Assembly (NCBI RefSeq): GCF_900101875.1
Contig: NZ_FNAI01000009.1
Coordinates: forward strand, 1-64,000
Reading direction: 5' to 3'
Length of the DNA: 64,000 bases
From: Mucilaginibacter pineti
GTDB taxonomy: Bacteria > Bacteroidota > Bacteroidia > Sphingobacteriales > Sphingobacteriaceae
The translations under genes and the position numbers were made by a program. The notes beneath the pieces were generated by a model, which searched no databases, was not told the origin of the DNA, and saw only the letters and a program-made list of their open reading frames with translations. This document shows positions 25,189-33,905 of the stretch, in pieces. Every line of letters starts with the position of its first letter. The stretch's first letter is position 1.

Positions 25189-26436
25189 TTAAATACGGCG
25201 CTTTAGGGTAAGTACAACCTTGTCCAGTTTTTTATCGTGATATACATCAAGTAAAAGACTGCGATCGTCTTTTGATTTTAGCAGTTCATCAATTTCCTGC
25301 ATGCTCATCTGTGCTACAGACTTGAAGTTTATGGCTACTATTTCGTCATCCCGTTCCAATCCAACCTCGTCGGCTGCCGATCCCGGCTCAACCCTATTAA
25401 TGATAATGTGTTCAAGATGGTCGCCGGCGGCGTAATATTCAAGCCCGCTCATATCGTGCTCAAACGGTTCTTTAAAATTAGAGTTGGGTTTCAAGTACAT
25501 TGCATTAGCCGCATAATCAAATATTACCGAAAACCGCTTAAGTATACCTATTCCAAGGTTGCCATCTCTTTTTACAGATAGCTCTGCCTGATTTTTGTTT
25601 ATCTCAGGGAGAGAGGCAATAACATTTTTTATTTTAAACTTGCCAATTTCAAGTGCACCTAATCTTATTATATAGCCGTTAATTTGCCCATTAAGACCAA
25701 CACCAAGGTTGGCTGCGGCTATGAATTTTTGTGGAAGGCCATAATGCTGAACGATATTTTCTAATGAAACCGGGTGCCCTGCCCCCAAGTCAATTATCAA
25801 TTTGCTGTTTACAACCTGGCCGGTTTGTAAGGATACCTTTGAGTCAACATATGGTTTTCTGTCTTCAACGGTTATGGGCACGAGGGAGCCTTTTCTGAAA
25901 ACCTTTAAATCTTTTGGGCGACTAACAGATATGGTGCTATCCTGAAAATCTATTTTAACAGCCAGGTTGTTAAAAAACTCGTAACCCAATAGCCCATGAA
26001 TTGGCATCCCGGCATAGCTCGACAGGCTAAAAAGATCGGTTTTAAGTATGGCCGCCGCCACATCATAACTTACAAGCCCGGGTATATCAATATTTAATGA
26101 TGATGTTACGTAGGCTTCGGTGTCTTCTCCTTCGCCAAGGCCGGGTATTTTTAACGTGCGTTTGTTAGGAATGCTAATGGAATCAACTAATTTGGGGTCG
26201 GTTATAATCATGAGGCCCACACCGGTATCCAACACAAAATTAAAGGGACCTTTATTATTGATGTTTAATTTTATGATGATAAGGTTACGAACAAGCTTAA
26301 ATGGGATATTGACCTTTTTTTTACGGGCATCCAAATCAAAGTATTGGGCACTTGCAGATATAAAGCAGAACAGCAGTAAAAAGGTTAGCCCAAATGCCCG
26401 GAATTGTTTTGTTTTATGATATTGTGTAAGTAACAA
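25189..26436 (-). CDS. Aspartyl protease with C-terminal PDZ domain
   Basis: 415 residues from TTG 26436. No ATG is available between this and the in-frame upstream stop, and the signal peptide (FGLTFLLLFCFISASA-Q) fits directly. Two retropepsin-like lobes follow: FNFVLDTGVGLMII near residue 65, with Val where Ala/Ser is usual, and KLIIDLGAGHPVSL near 215. A PDZ domain fills residues about 330-415 (INRVEPGSAADEVGLERDDEIVAIN). This is the standard Bacteroidetes periplasmic aspartyl-protease plus PDZ layout. Divergent from the DacB gene with 58 bases between. Confidence 0.85.
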   Translation of the reverse strand: MLLTQYHKTKQFRAFGLTFLLLFCFISASAQYFDLDARKKKVNIPFKLVRNLIIIKLNINNKGPFNFVLDTGVGLMIITDPKLVDSISIPNKRTLKIPGLGEGEDTEAYVTSSLNIDIPGLVSYDVAAAILKTDLFSLSSYAGMPIHGLLGYEFFNNLAVKIDFQDSTISVSRPKDLKVFRKGSLVPITVEDRKPYVDSKVSLQTGQVVNSKLIIDLGAGHPVSLENIVQHYGLPQKFIAAANLGVGLNGQINGYIIRLGALEIGKFKIKNVIASLPEINKNQAELSVKRDGNLGIGILKRFSVIFDYAANAMYLKPNSNFKEPFEHDMSGLEYYAAGDHLEHIIINRVEPGSAADEVGLERDDEIVAINFKSVAQMSMQEIDELLKSKDDRSLLLDVYHDKKLDKVVLTLKRRI

Positions 26437-26494
26437 GTTATTATAATTGGTATATTAAATTTACAACATTAATTGGTTAATTAAATAAATATTT

Positions 26495-27820
26495 ATGCTT
26501 AAGGCAACATTTGCGTTTATGATAATAATTGGCGGGTTATTACTTGGTAGTAATACCGTTTATAGCCGTTCAATTAAAAAACGTAAGGTAAAAAAACTGT
26601 TTAAGCACTCGCAAATAATGAAGGATCATTTTACCGGCTTTGCGCTGTATGACCTCGACGAGAAGAAAATGATATTTGAACGGAATGCAGATAAGTATTT
26701 TACTCCGGCATCAAACACCAAGCTATTTACCTTTTATACCTGCCTTAAAATACTTGGGGATTCGATACCCGCTTTGCGGTATGTGGAACATGCCGATTCG
26801 CTAATATTCTGGGGTACTGGCGATCCTTCATTTTTGCATAGCAGCCTGAAGGGGGTAAATGGACTGGCATTTTTACAGCGCAGCAATAAAAAACTTTATT
26901 ATTCAACCGCTGGTTTTACAAATGAACTATTAGGGCCAGGATGGGCCTGGGACGATTATAACGATTACTACCAGGCCGAGCTTACCGCCCTGCCAATTGA
27001 AGATAACGTAGCCCTGCTATATGCCGATAAAGATGGTAATTTGCAGGTAAAGCCCAATTACTTTAAACGATTCCTGAACCCTGACGCTAATTATAACCCC
27101 ATCGCATTTAAAGTTAAACGCGATGTTGCCGGAAATAATTTTACTTACCCGGTAATACCGATCCCCGAAGGATACAAACAGGAGATTCCCTGGAAAACAA
27201 ACCGGGAACTTACCATTGCCTTGTTGCAGGATACGTTAAAGAAGCCGGTATGGCCCGTTAACCTGCCGATGACCGCCAACAGTAAAACAATTTATAATAC
27301 CAATGCCGATTCTGTGTATCGCCAAATGTTGCAGCCGAGCGATAATTTTATTGCTGAGCAGTTGTTGCTGGTATGTTCGTCGGTAAAGTTTAACATGCTT
27401 AATACCGATTCGGTTATTAGTTATTCAAAGACCCATTACTTAAACGATTTGCCGGATGCGCCCAAATGGGTTGATGGCTCTGGCCTATCGCGCTATAATT
27501 TGTTTACACCCCGCAGCATCGTGGCGCTATTGTGCAAAATTAAAGATGAGGTAAAAGATGAGCAGTTATTACACAGCATGATGCCGGCTGGCGGCGTATC
27601 GGGGACTATTAAAAACGCGTATAAAACCGATAACGGGCAAGTCTTTATCTGGGCTAAAACAGGCAGCATGTCAAACAATTATAACCAGAGCGGCTACCTG
27701 GTAACCCGTAAAGGCAAGCGCCTGGCATTCTCGTTCATGAACAATAATTTCATCAGGCCAACAAAAGAGATCAGGGACGAAATGGTGAGAATGATGACTT
27801 ATATACATGAGGAGTTTTAG
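26495..27820 (+). CDS. dacB: D-alanyl-D-alanine carboxypeptidase, PBP4/DacB (S13) family
   Basis: 441 residues with an N-terminal signal/anchor. The three penicillin-binding motifs are present: S-x-x-K in ASNTKLFTFYTC near residue 72, S-x-N in SDNFIAEQLLL near 285, and K-T-G in WAKTGSMSNN near 388. The enzyme trims or cleaves peptidoglycan stem peptides in the periplasm. It is slightly shorter than E. coli PBP4 (477). Single gene; a dispersed palindrome follows in the 93-bp gap. Confidence 0.88.
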   Translation: MLKATFAFMIIIGGLLLGSNTVYSRSIKKRKVKKLFKHSQIMKDHFTGFALYDLDEKKMIFERNADKYFTPASNTKLFTFYTCLKILGDSIPALRYVEHADSLIFWGTGDPSFLHSSLKGVNGLAFLQRSNKKLYYSTAGFTNELLGPGWAWDDYNDYYQAELTALPIEDNVALLYADKDGNLQVKPNYFKRFLNPDANYNPIAFKVKRDVAGNNFTYPVIPIPEGYKQEIPWKTNRELTIALLQDTLKKPVWPVNLPMTANSKTIYNTNADSVYRQMLQPSDNFIAEQLLLVCSSVKFNMLNTDSVISYSKTHYLNDLPDAPKWVDGSGLSRYNLFTPRSIVALLCKIKDEVKDEQLLHSMMPAGGVSGTIKNAYKTDNGQVFIWAKTGSMSNNYNQSGYLVTRKGKRLAFSFMNNNFIRPTKEIRDEMVRMMTYIHEEF

Positions 27821-27866
27821 GAAGCCCCATAAAAATAAATTCGCAACCTATGTTTGCGTAGATTGC

Positions 27867-27899
27867 AGACTTACGAAGTTTTTAAAGCTTCATAAGTCT
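27867..27899. repeat. 33-bp palindromic repeat, copy A
   Basis: AGACTTACGAAG and CTTCATAAGTCT flank TTTTTAAAG. A near-identical copy in the opposite orientation lies at 62149-62181, with shared flank GTAGATTGC/GTAGATCGC. It could also act as a terminator between the convergent genes. Confidence 0.75.
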
Positions 27900-27913
27900 T
27901 TTGGTACCTCAAA

Positions 27914-28480
27914 TTAACTCAACCGCTTTACCAGTTGTTCTTCAACCAATTTAAATACCTGTATGGGCTTTAAACTGCGCCAGCCGAGGTTATCAAGCAC
28001 CCCGCCGAAGTTGATGTAGTAATCAATATTATTGCTCTTAAACTCATCTATTACATGATCGCGGAAGTTGATACCGGCTATCCAGCCATCTTCCACATCC
28101 TGAAACCATTCTTCGTAATAACAATCATCAGAAGAGTGAAAATTGAGTACGTTTTCGCCTATCAGTATAAAATGGTTGATGCCGTTATCAATCATTAGTT
28201 CCAGGATCTCGCGTTTAAGCAGCATGATATCATTGTTGATGGCATCATTCCATTCGCCAATGAGTTCAATTATGGTATAACCCTTTTCATAATCAGCAAA
28301 AAGAACTTTCAGGTATAAGGTGTTTGATCCGAATGAATCCCATTGCGGGTGCAGCAGATAGTTATATACCTGCTTGTCAAACTCAAACTCACTATACTCC
28401 GTAGCATAAAAGGGCGAATACTCGTCCTCGGCTGCTATGTAATCGTCCCGCCAGCGGTAATATGGTTCTATCTCGTGCAT
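27914..28480 (-). CDS. Conserved-looking hypothetical protein
   Basis: 188 residues, not recognised. It is cytosolic (no signal) and very acidic, rich in Tyr, Trp and Asp (YYRWRDDYIAAEDEYSPFY at the start), then an alpha/beta part with LYLKVLFADYEKGYTIIELIGEW and NHFILIGENVLNFHSSDD. It lies just downstream of murQ on the same strand, separated by 90 bases of dispersed repeat, so a shared transcript is possible. Confidence 0.65.
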   Translation of the reverse strand: MHEIEPYYRWRDDYIAAEDEYSPFYATEYSEFEFDKQVYNYLLHPQWDSFGSNTLYLKVLFADYEKGYTIIELIGEWNDAINNDIMLLKREILELMIDNGINHFILIGENVLNFHSSDDCYYEEWFQDVEDGWIAGINFRDHVIDEFKSNNIDYYINFGGVLDNLGWRSLKPIQVFKLVEEQLVKRLS

Positions 28481-28487
28481 ATCTTGG

Positions 28488-28565
28488 ATTTCAAATGTGC
28501 AGATATGCAGATTTCAGATAGATAGAATAATTTGCATATCTGCACATCTGAAAATCTGCACATCA
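28488..28565. repeat. TGCAGAT-family dispersed palindrome
   Basis: TTTCAAATGTGCAGATATGC is followed after about 40 bases by its inverted form GCATATCTGCACATCTGAAA. Related pairs occur at 31075-31262 and 60330-60532, always in intergenic DNA. Confidence 0.8.
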
Positions 28566-28570
28566 AAAAA

Positions 28571-29377
28571 TTATTTATTAAACGCTTCTACCGCATTTCT
28601 TACACTTCCGTATTTTTTCAATAGCGCTTCGGCTTCGATCTCGTTAAGACCCGTTTCATCCATCACCATTTTGACTCCGCGATGAACCAGTTTGTTATTG
28701 CTTAACTGCATATCAACCATTTTATTTCCCTTAACACGGCCAAGCTGTATCATAACGCTGGTGCTCAGCATATTTAAAACCAGCTTTTGCGCAGTACCGG
28801 CCTTCATTCTTGTGGATCCAGTTAAAAACTCGGGGCCGGTAACTACCTCAACCGGGTATTGGGCTACTACTGCAACCGGGCTGCCGCCATTGCATACAAT
28901 GCAGCCAGTAACAATATTTTGCTGATTAGCTTTCTTTAGGCCGCCAATAACATATGGCGTAGTGCCCGAAGCGGCTATACCTACTACCACATCCTTATCA
29001 TTTATATCGAATGCTAAAAGATCTTTCCAGGCTTGTTCGGTGTTGTCCTCAGCAAATTCAACGGCTTTGCGTATGGCGGTATCGCCGCCGGCAATAATGC
29101 CTACCACCATATCAAATGGTACCCCAAAAGTAGGAGGGCATTCTGATGCATCAACCACGCCAAGCCTGCCGCTGGTGCCTGCACCTATGTAAAACAAGCG
29201 ACCGCCAGCCTTCATACGGGCCGCGGTTATAGCTGCCAGCTGCTCAATTTGAGGCAGTGCTTTAGCTACAGCAAGTGGAACAGATTGATCTTCCCGGTTA
29301 ATGTTTTCCAGGATTTCCCGTACCGATTGCAGCTCCAGGTTTTTATAGTGCGATTCCCTTTCGGTAGTGGTTTCCAT
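28571..29377 (-). CDS. murQ: N-acetylmuramic acid 6-phosphate etherase
   Basis: 268 residues, a normal length. It is a SIS-fold lyase that splits the lactyl ether of MurNAc-6-P to GlcNAc-6-P and D-lactate during cell-wall recycling. Seen: GAGTSGRLGVVDASECPPTF with the active-site Glu, GIAASGTTPYVIGGL, and STRMKAGTAQKLVLNM. The start at ATG 29377 fits METTTERESHYKNLE. Cytosolic. Divergent from the S41 protease gene. Confidence 0.95.
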   Translation of the reverse strand: METTTERESHYKNLELQSVREILENINREDQSVPLAVAKALPQIEQLAAITAARMKAGGRLFYIGAGTSGRLGVVDASECPPTFGVPFDMVVGIIAGGDTAIRKAVEFAEDNTEQAWKDLLAFDINDKDVVVGIAASGTTPYVIGGLKKANQQNIVTGCIVCNGGSPVAVVAQYPVEVVTGPEFLTGSTRMKAGTAQKLVLNMLSTSVMIQLGRVKGNKMVDMQLSNNKLVHRGVKMVMDETGLNEIEAEALLKKYGSVRNAVEAFNK

Positions 29378-29461
29378 TTAATGTAAAATAGTTTATAACA
29401 AAATTCGGTAAAAAACATCAAATGCAAGGGTGATGATAAAAATTATTGATACTGCAATGAT

Positions 29462-29469
29462 TAACTTTG
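29462..29469 (+). promoter_or_regulatory. -7 box TAACTTTG of the S41 protease gene
   Basis: TAACTTTG lies 10 bases before ATG 29480, so the untranslated leader would be only a few bases long. Confidence 0.45.
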
Positions 29470-29479
29470 TTTGCGTAAT

Positions 29480-31068
29480 ATGAAAAAGACTGCGGGTGTT
29501 ATTTTCCGGACATTGATACTGTTGCTGTTAGGGATTACTATTGGTATGCTGATAGGCGATAAAAACTTTGCCGACCGCAACCTTGGCTTTTCATTCTCGG
29601 GCGCCGATAAGATCTCGAAAGTGCTGCAGCTGGTTGACGAAAATTATGTTGACAGTGTTAATATCGACAGTATAGAGGGAGCATCGGTTAATCAATTGCT
29701 CCAAAACCTCGATCCGCATTCACTTTATCTTCCGCCTCAGCAGGCGCAATCCATTAATGAACGTTTGGATGGCGGTTTTAACGGTATCGGTATCGAATAC
29801 CAGTTGCTGCGCGATACGCTGATAATTACCCAGTATATGCCGGTGGCCCCGCAGCAAAGGCAGGTTTATTTGCCGGGAACCGGGTTATTAATGTTGATAA
29901 TAAAAAATTCTCGGGTACTAAACTCACCAACAATAAGGTTGACAAAATTTTTAGGGGCGATAAGGATTCACCGATTGTTATGGAGGTTGAAAACCCTGCC
30001 GGTAAAGGGACAAAAACACTTACCATTAAACGCGGCCGGGTTGATCTCAGCAGCGTAGATGCGGCCTATTTGGCCAATGCAAACACAGGCTATATCAAAA
30101 TAAGCAAGTTTGCAGCCACTACTGATGTTGATTTTAAAGTGGCTTTAAAAAAGTTAAAAATAAACGGAATAAATAAACTGGTGCTTGATTTACGCGGCAA
30201 CGGCGGCGGCTACCTAAGTGCCGCAACATCCCTGGCCGACGAATTCTTGGACAAGGGTAAGCTGATTGTTTATACCAAAGGTGTTCATGAACCGCGCACA
30301 GATTACTTTGCTACAGATTCCGGCTTGTTTCAGCAGGGTAAGGTTACTGTGCTTATAGATGAGTATTCTGCATCGGCAAGTGAGATATTGGCCGGCGCGT
30401 TACAGGATCTGGATAGGGCCACTATTGTTGGTCGCCGGTCGTTTGGTAAGGGGCTGGTACAACAGCAATATCCTTTTGGCGATGGATCGGCCGTTAACCT
30501 AACCGTGGCAAGGTATTACACACCATCGGGCAGATCAATCCAGAAATCATATAAGGGGGGATTAGATAGTTATCGTAATGAACTTGCGCAACGCATGCGC
30601 AAAGGCGAATTATTCTCTGAGGAAAGCAACCGGAAAGACACACTGCTTTTTAAAGGCTCGTCGTTCCACACCAGCAGCGGCCGAAAGGTTTACAGCGGGG
30701 GAGGTATAATGCCCGATGTTTTTGTGCCGGCCGATACTACCGAAAACTCAATGGTGGTACAAAACCTGAACGATCTGCAACTTTTTACCGCATACGTGAT
30801 AGATAAAATGCTGCCCGTGTTAAACAAATATCCAACCAGCGACGAGTTTGTAAAAAACTTTACAGTGAGCGACGATGAGTTTGATAAGTTTATCCTGTAT
30901 GCGTCCAAATCATTAAAAGAAATGGATTCGCGCGAATTGCTGGTATCTAAAAACTATATCAAGAGTATCCTGAAAGCCAATGCTGCCCGCTTTAAATGGG
31001 GCGACAACGCATTTTTTGAAGTGATGAACGTGAATGATGTAGCGTTTAAAAAAGCATTGGCTCAATAG
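29480..31068 (+). pseudogene. S41 C-terminal processing protease, broken by a one-base frameshift
   Basis: The gene starts at ATG 29480 with a signal/anchor helix, then GADKISKVLQLVDENYVDSVN and a PDZ domain start (LDGGFNGIGIEYQLLRDTLIITQ). Near 29833 the frame is lost. From 29833 the -1 frame continues the protein perfectly (VYAGGPAAKAGLFAGNRVIN) and runs to TAG 31068. The catalytic Ser lies in DEYSASASEILAG and the Lys in RSFGKGLVQQQYP. Restoring one G gives a complete CtpA/Prc-like protease of about 530 residues. There is no classic slippery heptamer at the site, so a recent mutation or a sequencing error is likeliest. Confidence 0.85.
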
Positions 31069-31074
31069 GATAGA

Positions 31075-31262
31075 TGTGCCGATTTCAAATGCGCAGATAT
31101 GCAGATGAAAGCCGGTGTAATTGGAGTCACAAAAAACATAAGTAAAAAAGAAGCGTCATTCCTTTTAGAGAATGACGCTTCTTTTGTTTTAAAACAGCTT
31201 CCGAAAATTAGATAATCAAAAAGTCATCTGCATATCTGCACATTTGAAATCTGCACATCCGA
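31075..31262. repeat. Inverted pair of TGCAGAT-family repeats
   Basis: GATTTCAAATGCGCAGATAT near 31080 and the reverse form TCTGCATATCTGCACATTTG near 31226 bracket the terminator hairpin at 31146-31187. Confidence 0.75.
31146..31187. terminator. Bidirectional terminator
   Basis: AAAGAAGCGTCATTC pairs with GAATGACGCTTCTTT around CTTTTAGA, between the convergent S41 protease and der genes. Confidence 0.85.
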
Positions 31263-31266
31263 AGCT

Positions 31267-32568
31267 TTATTTCTGCCTGAACCACACCTGTATTGGTGCG
31301 CCGGAAAACTCAAAGTTCTCTCTTAATTTATTCTCAATAAAGCGGTAATACGGTTCTTTTACATACTGTGGTAAATTACAGAAGAATGCGAACATGGGCG
31401 ATGTACCGGCAATTTGAGTGATATATTTAATTTTCACGTATTTACCTTTAATAGATGGCGGCGGATAGTTTTCAATTATCGGCAGCATTATTTCGTTAAG
31501 TTTTGAAGTAGGGATTTTGCGGGCGCGGTTTGCATAAACCTGGTTGGCTACGTCAATCACCTTCAACACTCGTTGTTTTTCGGTAACAGATGTAAATACA
31601 ATAGGCACATCGGTAAATGGCGCTATCTTTTCCCTTATCATTTCTTCAAAAACCTTAACGGTTTTGTTGTTCTTCTCAATTAAATCCCACTTGTTCACCA
31701 CTACCATAATGCCTTTCTTGTTCTTTTCGGCAAGGTGAAAAATGTTGATATCCTGCGATTCGATACCCTCAACAGCATCAATCATCAGGATGATCACATC
31801 TGCCTCTTCAAGGGCCTTAATAGTACGCATAACCGAGTAAAATTCGATATTCTCCTTTACCTTGGTTTTTTTACGCATCCCAGCAGTATCGATCAGCATA
31901 AAATCATGACCGTACTGGTTGTAGTGTATGTGGATAGAATCGCGGGTAGTACCTGCTATCGGGGTAACAATGTTACGGTCTTTACCAATAAGCGAGTTAA
32001 TGATAGATGATTTACCCACGTTAGGCCTGCCAACAATGGCGTATTTGGGGCGGGTGTTTTCTTCCAGCACCTCGTCATCAAAATTCTTAACAACATCATC
32101 AAGTAATTCGCCGGTTCCAGAGCCTGTCATTGATGAGATACTGTAGATCTCGCCCAGGCCCAGGCTATAAAACACCATGGCATCGGCTACCTGGTTATTA
32201 TTATCAAGTTTGTTTACCACAACAAAAACGGGTTTTTTGCTTTTACGCAAGCGGCTGGCTATCTCATCGTCAAGGTCGGTAATGCCAGTAGTAACATCAA
32301 CTACAAATAAAATAACGGATGCTTCTTCAATAGCTATATCAACCTGCTCGCGTATGGCGGCCTCAAAAACATCTTCGGAGTTGGCTACATAGCCGCCGGT
32401 ATCAATAACGGTGAACTGGTGGCTCAGCCACTCGGCAACACCGTAGTGTCTGTCGCGGGTTACACCGCTAAAATCGTCGACAATGGCTTTACGGGTTTCG
32501 GTTAAGCGGTTATATAAAGTTGATTTGCCTACGTTGGGGCGGCCAACTATGGCTACTATATTACTCAT
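31267..32568 (-). CDS. der: Ribosome-assembly GTPase Der (EngA)
   Basis: 433 residues. Two tandem GTPase domains: GRPNVGKSTLYNRL with DTGGY and NKLD in the first, then GRPNVGKSSIINSL with DTAGM and NKWD in the second, followed by the KH-like C-terminal domain (PPSIKGKYVKIKYITQ). It acts in maturation of the 50S ribosomal subunit. The neighbour era, 133 bases upstream on the same strand, is another ribosome GTPase; the spacer holds dispersed repeats, so the two may have separate promoters. Confidence 0.97.
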   Translation of the reverse strand: MSNIVAIVGRPNVGKSTLYNRLTETRKAIVDDFSGVTRDRHYGVAEWLSHQFTVIDTGGYVANSEDVFEAAIREQVDIAIEEASVILFVVDVTTGITDLDDEIASRLRKSKKPVFVVVNKLDNNNQVADAMVFYSLGLGEIYSISSMTGSGTGELLDDVVKNFDDEVLEENTRPKYAIVGRPNVGKSSIINSLIGKDRNIVTPIAGTTRDSIHIHYNQYGHDFMLIDTAGMRKKTKVKENIEFYSVMRTIKALEEADVIILMIDAVEGIESQDINIFHLAEKNKKGIMVVVNKWDLIEKNNKTVKVFEEMIREKIAPFTDVPIVFTSVTEKQRVLKVIDVANQVYANRARKIPTSKLNEIMLPIIENYPPPSIKGKYVKIKYITQIAGTSPMFAFFCNLPQYVKEPYYRFIENKLRENFEFSGAPIQVWFRQK

Positions 32569-32576
32569 GCTTTGTT

Positions 32577-32701
32577 TAGATTTGAGATGTGAGATTTGAG
32601 ATATGAGCCCATTCAGCCCAGCAATTCAAATCCACATCAAAATTATTTGATTAATTTATAAATACCAGATTTATCTCAAATCTAATATCTCACATCTGTG
32701 T
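32577..32701. repeat. Inverted TTTGAGATRTGAG repeats
   Basis: GATTTGAGATGTGAGATTTG (32579 onward) and the reverse-type ATCTCAAATCTAATATCTCA near 32673 flank a unique core of about 70 bases. It is the same design as the TGCAGAT family but a different sequence. Confidence 0.65.
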
Positions 32702-33577
32702 TTATTCGTATCCGAATTTTTTAAGATAATTTTTTTTGCTGCGCCAATCCGGGATCACCTTTACAAACATTTCCAGGAATACCTTCTTTTGAAAAAACTC
32801 CTCCATATCCCGGCGGGCGTATGTGCCTACAATTTTAAGCATGCTGCCTCCCTGACCAATGATGATGTTTTTTTGCGAATCGCGTTCAACAATAATTTCG
32901 GCGCTGATGCGGTGAAGCTTTTCGCCTTCAACAAACGCGGTTACAATAACCTCGGCACTATAAGGGATTTCCTTTTTGTATTGTTTAAGCAGTTGCGCAC
33001 GGATCATTTCTGAAGCAAAGAAGCGGTCGTTTCTGTCTGTAAGGGCATCTTTTTCGTAATATGCAGGGTGTTCGGGAAGGTTATCCACAACAAAATCCAT
33101 AATGGCTTTAACGTTGTGACCTAACAGGGCCGATATAGCGAAAATTGCTTTAGGCTGCAGCTTTTCGTTCCAGAACTCAACTTTCTTTTTAACAGTTTCC
33201 TCGTCACTTTGGTCTATTTTGTTGATGAGTACCGCAATTGGGGCCAATGAGCCTTCCAGTTTTTTAAGTACATCGGTTTCATCAAACTCTTCATAGATGT
33301 CGGTAACCAGCAAAATAAGGTCGGCATCTACAATAGATCCATCAACCTGGTGCATCATGCTTTCGTGCAGTGCATAGTGCGGTTTAATAACTCCCGGGGT
33401 GTCTGAAAACACGATTTGGTAGTCGTCTGTATTAACCATTCCCAAAATACGGTGACGAGTTGTTTGCGCTTTTGGGGTGATGATTGACATTTTTTCGCCA
33501 ACAAGCGCGTTCATAAGGGTTGACTTACCTGCGTTTGGCTTACCAATTATGCTTACAAAACCTGCTTTGTGACTCAT
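32702..33577 (-). CDS. era: 16S rRNA-binding GTPase Era
   Basis: 291 residues from ATG 33577; the in-frame TTG at 33610 would add a non-conserved stretch inside the promoter palindrome. GTPase motifs: GKPNAGKSTLMNAL, DTPGV, NKID. The C-terminal KH domain contains ERDSQKNIIIGQGGSMLK. Era binds the 3' end of 16S rRNA during 30S maturation. Upstream of der on the same strand; divergent from tRNA-Met. Confidence 0.97.
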   Translation of the reverse strand: MSHKAGFVSIIGKPNAGKSTLMNALVGEKMSIITPKAQTTRHRILGMVNTDDYQIVFSDTPGVIKPHYALHESMMHQVDGSIVDADLILLVTDIYEEFDETDVLKKLEGSLAPIAVLINKIDQSDEETVKKKVEFWNEKLQPKAIFAISALLGHNVKAIMDFVVDNLPEHPAYYEKDALTDRNDRFFASEMIRAQLLKQYKKEIPYSAEVIVTAFVEGEKLHRISAEIIVERDSQKNIIIGQGGSMLKIVGTYARRDMEEFFQKKVFLEMFVKVIPDWRSKKNYLKKFGYE

Positions 33578-33599
33578 ATAAAAATAATTAAAAATATAT

Positions 33600-33638
33600 T
33601 TGGACTGCAAAGAAACGAATTATATCTTTGCAGTCCAA
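33600..33638. promoter_or_regulatory. 13-bp perfect inverted repeat in the era/tRNA promoter region
   Basis: TTGGACTGCAAAG at 33600-33612 and CTTTGCAGTCCAA at 33626-33638 are perfect complements separated by 13 bases. On the plus strand the right arm overlaps a TATCTTTG box (33623-33630). On the minus strand the left arm lies at the matching place for era. It could be a symmetric divergent promoter or an operator. Confidence 0.6.
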
Positions 33639-33721
33639 TTAAAACGGAGTGCAAATTGCATTTTGACAATTGGAAGGAACTTTCCGAAGTTATGACGGAT
33701 CGCAACATATAAGAATAACAG

Positions 33722-33794
<73 letters not shown>

Positions 33795-33806
33795 CCTGAT
33801 CAAAGT

Positions 33807-33838
33807 AAAAGCCTCAAGTCGAAAGATTTGAGGCTTTT
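33807..33838 (+). terminator. Terminator after tRNA-Met
   Basis: AAAAGCCTCAA pairs with TTGAGGCTTTT; T-run follows. It also works in the reverse direction for the hydrolase gene. Confidence 0.85.
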
Positions 33839-33905
33839 ACGTTTAGAGTGTTTTCAGCTGATCCTGTATGATCTAGATAAGGATATTACTAACGATAATT
33901 AACAG

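Noticed and set aside
29471..31068. Programmed ribosomal frameshift in the S41 protease gene
   Set aside because: No slippery heptamer or downstream pseudoknot is apparent at the shift site; S41 proteases are not known to use frameshifting.
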